Source: Gemmatimonadales bacterium
GTDB lineage: Bacteria > Gemmatimonadota > Gemmatimonadetes > Palauibacterales > Palauibacteraceae
Assembly (NCBI GenBank): GCA_009838765.1
Contig: VXQX01000076.1
Span: forward strand, 1 to 64,000
Direction: 5' to 3'
Length of the DNA stretch: 64,000 nt
A program made the position numbers and the translations under genes. The stretch's first letter is position 1, and each line of letters begins with the position of its first letter. Of the stretch, positions 58,650 to 64,000 are shown in pieces. A model generated the notes under the pieces. It had not been told where the DNA came from, did no database searches, and worked only from the letters and a program-made list of their open reading frames with translations.

Positions 58650-59228
58650 ATGAATATGACCGGGTTCGGAATCGGCGAGATCCTCCTCATCGCGATGCTC
58701 GTGCTCATCGTGTTCGGGCCCCGCCGCCTCCCGGAGATCACCCGCACCATCGGCAAGGGGATCCGCGAGTTCCGGAAGGGGATGAACGAGATCCAGCGCG
58801 AACTCGAAGCCGCCGGCCGGGAGACGCAGTGGAAGTCGCCGCCCGCGTCTACGAAACCGCCGACCGCCAGTCAGGCGACGATCGCCGGAACCGCCGCGGC
58901 CGCCGGAACCGCCGCGGCCGCCGGACCCGCCGCCGCCGAGGCGTCCACCGCCGCCGCGGACGAGACGGAGGACGATGGAGACGCCTCCGAAGCGGTTGCG
59001 GGACAGGTCGTGGAGGAACAGGAACCGCCCACGCCGCGCGATGAAGTGGATCCGGCTCAGGAGTTCATCGATCCCTGGTCCACGGATTCCTCGCGTCCGA
59101 CGTTCGGCCCCAAACCGTCCTCGGAGCCCGTCATCGCCCCGCCGACGACGGAGCCCGCGCCGGCGGGAGATTCGACCGAACCGACCGAACCGCCCCAGGA
59201 AGAGGATCCGGCGACAGACCCTCGATGA
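58650..59228 (+). CDS. Sec-independent translocase TatA/TatB family protein
   Basis: This 192-residue protein has the single N-terminal membrane segment FGIGEILLIAMLVLIVFG, followed by PRRLPEITRTIGKGIREFRKGM, the amphipathic helix of TatA/TatB. A long low-complexity Ala/Pro/Glu tail (about 66-192) is unusual and includes repeated GTAAAA units. It may form the Tat pore used by the Tat-exported proteins in this window. Its last 98 bp overlap the 3' end of the minus-strand secreted-protein gene. Confidence 0.88.
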   Translation: MNMTGFGIGEILLIAMLVLIVFGPRRLPEITRTIGKGIREFRKGMNEIQRELEAAGRETQWKSPPASTKPPTASQATIAGTAAAAGTAAAAGPAAAEASTAAADETEDDGDASEAVAGQVVEEQEPPTPRDEVDPAQEFIDPWSTDSSRPTFGPKPSSEPVIAPPTTEPAPAGDSTEPTEPPQEEDPATDPR

Positions 59229-60723
59229 GCGCGCGGTAACGGCCGTTATCCCCTTCCAGCGCTCTCAACAGCTCGATCGCCGCCGGCGCTCCGGTCTCGG
59301 ACAGATCCGGGAACCCGGGACCCGTGATCCGTGCGCGCGGCGGCTCCGCATCGGTGCCGCCGGTCCCGCGGAATTCGACTTCCAGCCGCTGGCCGCGCTC
59401 GCACGGATCGCAGAGAAGGCCGTCCTCCGGCGCGGATCCGTCGACGGTCCACGATCCCTGCCCGCCGCGGAGGGTGAAGCCGGCCAGGGCCTCGGGAACC
59501 CGCAACCTGCCGCGCCACACGCCGTCCGTCCCCGCCTCGAGCGCCAAATCCAGCGCGCCGTGGAGCGCCCTCAGCACGTGCGCCGCCGGCAAGCGGCCCT
59601 CACCCTCTCCATCTCCGCCATCCCAGCGGAAGTCGGCCTTGATGCCGTCGTCGCGGAGCGCGGCCTCACGGAGCTTGCGAAACGGCAGAACGCCCTCAAA
59701 GGAGACGGGCACGCCCGGCCTGAGATCGTTGGACGCGGCGACGAACGACTCGTCCGCGAGGCGCAGCTCCGCGGAGCCCTGCCTGGGCGCCGGGGTGCGC
59801 GGTTCCGGTCGGCCGAGCAGCTGTGCGACCATCCGCGCCCGCATTCCTTCCGGGTCGGTGGGACCGGTCTCGTCGTCCCCTTCGCCCGCCTCGCCCGGGG
59901 GGCCGGCGCTCCGGCGGGGGAGATCGAAGGGGTTCCGGAATCCGCCCGGCGGGCGCTGGATCCCCGGGGCGTCGGCGCCGTCCACGCCGGCCTCGAACTC
60001 GCGACCCCAACTGGCGAGTTCGTAGCGGATGGCGGCCTGCAGGTCGTCGTCATCCGGGTGCCACCCGAGCCGCGTGACGCGGGGGATGGAGACCGTCACC
60101 ACACCCGCGGGCCAGGTCGGCCGCACGCCGGGGGGGCGAGAGGCCTGCACGGTCAACCGGTCGCCGGCAGAGTCGTCGCGACGGGGACGCACGTTCGGAC
60201 CCGTGTCCCGGGAGAGCCGCGCGGCGAGCGTGCGGGCACATCCGGGCTCGCCGGCGAGCACGACGAGGAGGGTGTTCCAACCCGCCGCGAGGCGCACTTC
60301 GCGCACGGTTCCGGGATCCGCGATGGACTGCGCGTTCAACCACGCCTCGAGCCGCGTGCAGGGCTCGACGCCCAGTTCGAGCCGCACGCTCGCTTCCGCG
60401 GGTGACTTCAGGTACACGTGTGCCAGCGTCGCCTGCCCGGCTCCCGCGAACTCCGAGAAATCCAGCGTCGCCTGGCCGTCGCGGCGAAAGAGCGACCACG
60501 TCCCGGCGGCGGTTTCGAGGTTCCGGTCCGGGAACCGACCCGGCCCCGCCACGGGAAGCGGGGGGTCCCCCGCCGCGTGCTCCGCGCCGGTGACCAGCCA
60601 GCGGTCGACCGGCACGTCCTGGGCCCACGCGGCGTCCGGGGCAAGCGCGCACACTCCCGAAGCGCAGAGCAGGAGCGAAAGCAGAGTTCGTCGAACGGGG
60701 CAATGCATCGTGCGTTCCCTCAT
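59131..60723 (-). CDS. Secreted protein of unknown function
   Basis: This 530-residue protein has a signal peptide (hydrophobic LLSLLLCASGVCAL, cleavage near AWAQ). The N-terminal part (about 65-180) resembles a beta-sandwich (AHVYLKSPAEASVRLELGVEP and WNTLLVVLAGE). The rest contains acidic and Gly/Pro-rich segments and two more beta-like domains. No family is recognised. It is divergent from the 2Fe-2S gene with 159 bp between and convergent with the tat gene. Confidence 0.65.
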   Translation of the reverse strand: MRERTMHCPVRRTLLSLLLCASGVCALAPDAAWAQDVPVDRWLVTGAEHAAGDPPLPVAGPGRFPDRNLETAAGTWSLFRRDGQATLDFSEFAGAGQATLAHVYLKSPAEASVRLELGVEPCTRLEAWLNAQSIADPGTVREVRLAAGWNTLLVVLAGEPGCARTLAARLSRDTGPNVRPRRDDSAGDRLTVQASRPPGVRPTWPAGVVTVSIPRVTRLGWHPDDDDLQAAIRYELASWGREFEAGVDGADAPGIQRPPGGFRNPFDLPRRSAGPPGEAGEGDDETGPTDPEGMRARMVAQLLGRPEPRTPAPRQGSAELRLADESFVAASNDLRPGVPVSFEGVLPFRKLREAALRDDGIKADFRWDGGDGEGEGRLPAAHVLRALHGALDLALEAGTDGVWRGRLRVPEALAGFTLRGGQGSWTVDGSAPEDGLLCDPCERGQRLEVEFRGTGGTDAEPPRARITGPGFPDLSETGAPAAIELLRALEGDNGRYRALIEGLSPDPLPGAVRSVRSNLPPARAPSSAGR

Positions 60724-60882
60724 GCGGCCGTTGTTCAGGGGTGGACTCTCTCCAGACGCTTCAACATGGGGCTCTCGTCACACATGGCGCACCCGGACCT
60801 CGCCTGCGGACCTCGCCCGCGAGCCTCGCCGGCCGCTGGATTTCGGTTGCCGCCCGCGAGCGCCGCGAACAACTTGGTCACC

Positions 60883-61407
60883 ATGCACAAGGTGGTGGAA
60901 CTGCGGGTGAACGGAGACTGGCGCCGGGTCGGCGTGCCGTCCCACTACACCCTCCTCGAGACCCTCCGCTACGGGCTCGGCCTCACCGGATCGAAACAGG
61001 GGTGCGACAAGGGCGACTGCGGGGCGTGCACGGTGCTCCGCGATGGCGAGGCGGTGCTCTCCTGCATCATGCCGGTGCACGAGGCCACGGGTCACGAGAT
61101 CACTACCGTGGAAGGGCTCGCGGACGCGTCAGGCCCGCATCCGCTCCAGGACGCCTTCGATCTCACGGGAGGGGCGCAATGCGGCTTCTGCACACCCGGC
61201 ATTCTCTGCTCGGCCCACGGACTGCTGGCCCGCGATCCGGACCCCGCCCGCGAGGACATCGCGCGGGCGCTTTCCGGCAATCTCTGCCGCTGCACCGGCT
61301 ATACGAAGATCTTCGAAGCCGTGGACATCGCGGCCGAGGCGATCCGCACCGGGGAGACCCCCGAGGCGATCGTCACCCGGCGGCGCGATCCGGCGGGGAC
61401 CGCATGA
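60883..61407 (+). CDS. Orphan 2Fe-2S subunit of the xanthine dehydrogenase (CoxS) family
   Basis: This 174-residue protein has CDKGDCGACTVLRDGE for the first 2Fe-2S cluster and QCGFCTPG with LCRCTGYTK for the second. It has no Tat signal, unlike the subunit at 42525. No molybdenum or FAD subunit is beside it: the following genes are an exported RidA and a serine hydrolase. It may serve a partner encoded elsewhere. MHKVVELRVNG at 60883 was chosen as start; a longer frame exists upstream without family similarity. Confidence 0.88.
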   Translation: MHKVVELRVNGDWRRVGVPSHYTLLETLRYGLGLTGSKQGCDKGDCGACTVLRDGEAVLSCIMPVHEATGHEITTVEGLADASGPHPLQDAFDLTGGAQCGFCTPGILCSAHGLLARDPDPAREDIARALSGNLCRCTGYTKIFEAVDIAAEAIRTGETPEAIVTRRRDPAGTA

Positions 61408-61973
61408 TTTCGCCCGTGTCGCGATCCGGGCACGCGCCCCGCGCCCCCGCCAGCGTGCTCGCGGGACTCTTCTTCCTCCTGCCCCTGGCCGCCGGAGCCG
61501 CCGCCCAGACTCCGGAGGAGCGCCTCGCCGAACTCGGGATCGAACTCCCGACGCCGGACGCGCCGACCGCCAACTTCGTGAAGGCCGTGACGACCGGGAA
61601 TCTCGTCTTCCTCGCCGGGCACGGTCCGTGCGGCGGCCTCGATGAGAGCAACACGGGGAAGGTCGGCCTCGACCACACCGTCGAGGAGGGCTACGAGATC
61701 GCGCGCTGGGTCGGCGTCTGCCTCCTCGCGTCACTCGCCCGCGAGATCGGCGACCTCTCCCGCGTGAAGCGCATCGTGCGCGTGTTCGGGATGGTGAACA
61801 CGCCTCCCGACTTCACGCGGCACTCGCAGGTCATCAACGGCTGCTCCGATCTCATGGAACAGGTATTCGGCCCCGCGATCTCGAAGCACGCCCGCGCGGC
61901 CGTCGGCATGGCGTCGCTCCCGCGCGACCAGTCGGTCGAGATCGAGATGCTCGTCGAACTCCACGACCCCTGA
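61404..61973 (+). CDS. Exported RidA/YjgF-like protein
   Basis: This 189-residue protein has a signal peptide (LAGLFFLLPLAAGAAAQ) followed by a RidA-type domain with NLVFLAGHGPC, GKVGLDHTVEEGYEIAR and the Arg of HARAAVGMASLP and the Glu of VEIEMLVEL. RidA removes reactive enamines in the cytoplasm, so export is unusual. Its ATG overlaps the stop of the 2Fe-2S gene (ATGA). The downstream serine hydrolase gene is 16 bp away. Confidence 0.8.
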   Translation: MISPVSRSGHAPRAPASVLAGLFFLLPLAAGAAAQTPEERLAELGIELPTPDAPTANFVKAVTTGNLVFLAGHGPCGGLDESNTGKVGLDHTVEEGYEIARWVGVCLLASLAREIGDLSRVKRIVRVFGMVNTPPDFTRHSQVINGCSDLMEQVFGPAISKHARAAVGMASLPRDQSVEIEMLVELHDP

Positions 61974-61989
61974 TCGCTCGGCCGACCGC

Positions 61990-63489
61990 ATGCGTCCCGT
62001 AGCCGGCTCCGCCCTCCTCCCGCTCGTCGCCGTCGCCCTGCTCGCCGGGTGCGGGGGTGCCGGAGAGCCGACTCCGTCTTCCAGCCTCGAGCGCGGGATC
62101 GACGCCGTGTTCGCCGACCTGGACCGCCCGGGCTCGCCGGGCGCCGCCGTGTCGGTCATCCGCGACGGCGAGATCGTTCACTCGCGCGGCTACGGCTACG
62201 CGCAGATCGAGCATGGCGTTCCCGTCACCCCGCGCACGGTCTTCCACGTTGCCTCGGTGTCGAAGCAGTTCACGGCCATGGCGGTGACCATGCTCGCGGC
62301 CGAGGGGGCGCTCTCGCTCGACGATCGCGTGCAGACGCACCTCGGGTTCGTCCCCGAGTTCGAGCATCCGGTCACCGTCCGGCAGATGATCCACCACACG
62401 AGCGGGATCCGGGACCAGTGGCAGCTTCTCGGGATCTCCGGCTGGCGTCTCGACGATGTGATCACGACCGAGCACATCCTCGGCCTCATGTCCCGCCAGC
62501 GGGAGCTCAACTTCGTGCCCGGCTCGGAGTACCTCTACTCCAACATGGGCTACACCCTCCTCGCCGGGACGGCGGCGGCGGTCAGCGGCATGTCCTTCCC
62601 GGAGTTCACTGCCGCGAGGATCTTTCGGCCGCTCGGCATGAACCGAACCCACTTCCACGACGACCACGAACACATCGTCCCCGACCGCGCCTACTCCTAC
62701 CGGCCGGTGTCCACCGCTGAAGAAGGTGGGGAGGAGGGAGGCGGTGGGCGGATGGGCGCGGAGTACACCAAGGCGGTCCTCAGCTACGCGAACGCGGGGG
62801 CGACGAGCCTCTTTACGACGGCGGACGACCTCGCCCGCTGGCTCGACAACTTCCGGCACGAGACGGTCGGCGGCCCGGAGGTGATGGAGATGATGACGAC
62901 GCGCGGGGTCCTGAACAGCGAAGACACGATCGCCTACGCGCACGGCCTGAGCATCGGCGACCACCGCGGCCTGCGCACGGTGGGGCACGGGGGCGCCGAC
63001 GCGGGGTTCCGGGCGCAGGCGACGTGGTATCCCGAGGCGAACGTCGGGGTCGTCGTCCTCACGAACGTCTCCAACGGCAACCCGGGCGGCCGCGCGCGGC
63101 AGGTGGCGGAGGTCGTCCTCGACGAGGTCTTCCCCGAGGCGGAGCCGGAAGAGGGAGAGGATCCGTCTCCTCCGGCGGCCGATTCCGTCCCGTCCCCGGC
63201 GCCCGACCCCGCGACTCCGGCCGCGTACGCCGGCAGCTACTACAGCCCGGAACTCGACGCCCTGTACCATCTCCAGGCGACGGACGAGGGACTCGTCGCG
63301 CGCCACATACGCCACGGCGACATCGCCCTCGAGCCGCGCGCCCGCGACGAATTCGCCACGGACCGCTGGTTCATGCGCGAGGTGCGGTTCGAGCGCACGC
63401 CGGACGGCTCCGTCGCGGCGATGCGCGTGGGCGGCGGCCGGGTCCGAAACCTGCTCTTCATCAAGCTGACCCGCCCGCTCCCCCGGTAG
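61990..63489 (+). CDS. Serine hydrolase lipoprotein, beta-lactamase/DD-peptidase fold
   Basis: This 499-residue lipoprotein has a lipobox LLAGC (C21). The S12 nucleophile motif is SVSK (S89-K92); YLYSNMGYTLL supplies the Tyr-x-Asn motif, and a GHGG segment lies where the KTG-like motif is expected. A C-terminal DUF3471-like domain (about 390-499) is present. The substrate is unknown. It ends the three-gene group 2Fe-2S/RidA/hydrolase. Confidence 0.88.
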   Translation: MRPVAGSALLPLVAVALLAGCGGAGEPTPSSSLERGIDAVFADLDRPGSPGAAVSVIRDGEIVHSRGYGYAQIEHGVPVTPRTVFHVASVSKQFTAMAVTMLAAEGALSLDDRVQTHLGFVPEFEHPVTVRQMIHHTSGIRDQWQLLGISGWRLDDVITTEHILGLMSRQRELNFVPGSEYLYSNMGYTLLAGTAAAVSGMSFPEFTAARIFRPLGMNRTHFHDDHEHIVPDRAYSYRPVSTAEEGGEEGGGGRMGAEYTKAVLSYANAGATSLFTTADDLARWLDNFRHETVGGPEVMEMMTTRGVLNSEDTIAYAHGLSIGDHRGLRTVGHGGADAGFRAQATWYPEANVGVVVLTNVSNGNPGGRARQVAEVVLDEVFPEAEPEEGEDPSPPAADSVPSPAPDPATPAAYAGSYYSPELDALYHLQATDEGLVARHIRHGDIALEPRARDEFATDRWFMREVRFERTPDGSVAAMRVGGGRVRNLLFIKLTRPLPR

Positions 63490-63573
63490 GCGACTCCCTC
63501 CTTCCCGTCCAAGCGGAATTACGAGACACCCAGAATCATTGCGAGTATTTGCCGATTAGCGCACATTTCGTGC

Positions 63574-64000
63574 ATGAAATTTACGGAGTTGTTGGAGATC
63601 GTCGCGGACGAGCCGGTGTTCGAGACCGGGTTCCTTCGCAGCGGGCGAACCTCGGAGCCGGGTCTGGAGGCGCAGCTCAGCCGTTGGTGCGTCGCCGGCA
63701 AGCTGTTGCGGCTCCGGCGCGGATTGTTCGCGCTGGCGCCGCCGTACCGGAAGGTGATTCCGCATCCATTCCTCGTCGCCAACCGGCTTTCGCCCGGCTC
63801 GTACGTGAGCGGGCTGTCGGCGCTCGCCTTCGCAAACGCGATCCCGGAGTACGTCCCGGAGGTCACCAGTTGCGGCCCCGCGCGTCCCCACGTGCGGGAG
63901 ACGCCGCTGGGGCGGTTCTCGTACCGCTACGTGAAGTCGGCGCTGCGGACCGGCTACCGGCTCGTGGATCTCGTCGAGGGACAGCGCGCGTTCGTCGCCC
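63574..64000 (+). CDS. AbiEi-type winged-helix antitoxin/regulator, 3'-truncated by the window
   Basis: The frame is open from ATG 63574 to the window end (142 codons, no stop). The N-terminus has a winged-helix-like stretch (LEAQLSRWCVAGKLLRLRRGLFAL) and then SYVSGLSALAFANAIPEYVPE, which resembles AbiEi antitoxins of type IV toxin-antitoxin/abortive-infection systems, normally followed by the AbiEii toxin gene. The toxin would lie outside the window. GCACATTTCGTGC, a small inverted repeat, sits two to fourteen bases before the start codon and may be a regulatory site. Confidence 0.6.
   Translation, partial: MKFTELLEIVADEPVFETGFLRSGRTSEPGLEAQLSRWCVAGKLLRLRRGLFALAPPYRKVIPHPFLVANRLSPGSYVSGLSALAFANAIPEYVPEVTSCGPARPHVRETPLGRFSYRYVKSALRTGYRLVDLVEGQRAFVA

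Noticed and set aside
1-64000. Mobile elements, CRISPR arrays or prophage
   Set aside because: No transposase, integrase, inverted terminal repeat, spacer array or phage structural gene was recognised.

Overview
The window is 64 kb of GC-rich, gene-dense bacterial chromosome. It comes from a diderm: it encodes two predicted outer-membrane proteins, lipoproteins, an ExbB-type channel and Tat-exported proteins. Many genes start with GTG or TTG. The gene content would fit Gemmatimonadota or a related lineage, but that is inference from gene style only, because no rRNA or other phylogenetic marker was compared. No insertion sequence, CRISPR array, prophage, rRNA or tRNA gene was recognised.

Layout. 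1-4.4 kb: the end of a 2-oxoacid dehydrogenase E2 gene and a succinate dehydrogenase operon (sdhC-sdhA-sdhB), followed by a convergent VapBC-like pair. 5.2-9.2 kb (minus strand): a cation/Ca exchanger, then bactofilin, an M23 peptidase, parB and parA, with two parS sites just outside parA. 9.6-12.2 kb: pyrF, an Fpg/Nei-family gene with an altered N-terminus, and a DUF1207-type outer-membrane protein. 12.2-17.8 kb is the replication-origin neighbourhood: rpmH-rnpA-yidD-yidC leftward, dnaA-dnaN rightward, divergent promoters between rpmH and dnaA, and a dnaA-dnaN spacer that looks like oriC (TCGACA-type boxes, then three DnaA-trios, then an AT-rich stretch). 17.8-21.8 kb: a YIP1 protein, a Nudix hydrolase and an MBL hydrolase coupled behind dnaN, facing mutY-dapF. 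The 377-bp gap beside dapF holds a nested-hairpin RNA candidate with a perfect Shine-Dalgarno, a 21-codon reading frame and an intrinsic terminator.

22.2-28 kb: a LiaF-like protein, then glycine cleavage gcvH and gcvP, a UPF0173 MBL hydrolase and a lipoate ligase that could lipoylate GcvH. 28-37.8 kb: exbB, a large lytic transglycosylase, a cold-shock gene, polA with a dead proofreading domain, and exported proteins (a serine hydrolase, a Tat-exported Rossmann-fold protein, a spondin-type lipoprotein). 37.8-43.2 kb (minus strand): a PaoABC-like exported molybdenum hydroxylase coupled to a cytochrome b and a small helical protein. 43.3-49.3 kb: an Omp85-like barrel, a RemA-like protein, an HD phosphohydrolase, and a radical SAM gene overlapping a metallophosphoesterase with a degenerate metal site. 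49.4-54.3 kb: a sigma factor, an HDAC-family deacetylase, an M24 peptidase, a dipeptide epimerase and a TrpF-like protein in one tight operon. 54.3-64 kb: a lipoprotein built of nine paired-cysteine repeats, priA, an HNH endonuclease, a TatA/B protein, an unknown secreted protein, an orphan 2Fe-2S subunit with an exported RidA and a serine hydrolase, and the start of an AbiEi-type gene at the right edge.

The items most worth follow-up are the oriC architecture, the nested-hairpin RNA at dapF, the paired-cysteine lipoprotein, the radical SAM/phosphoesterase pair and the exported molybdo-enzyme with its cytochrome.
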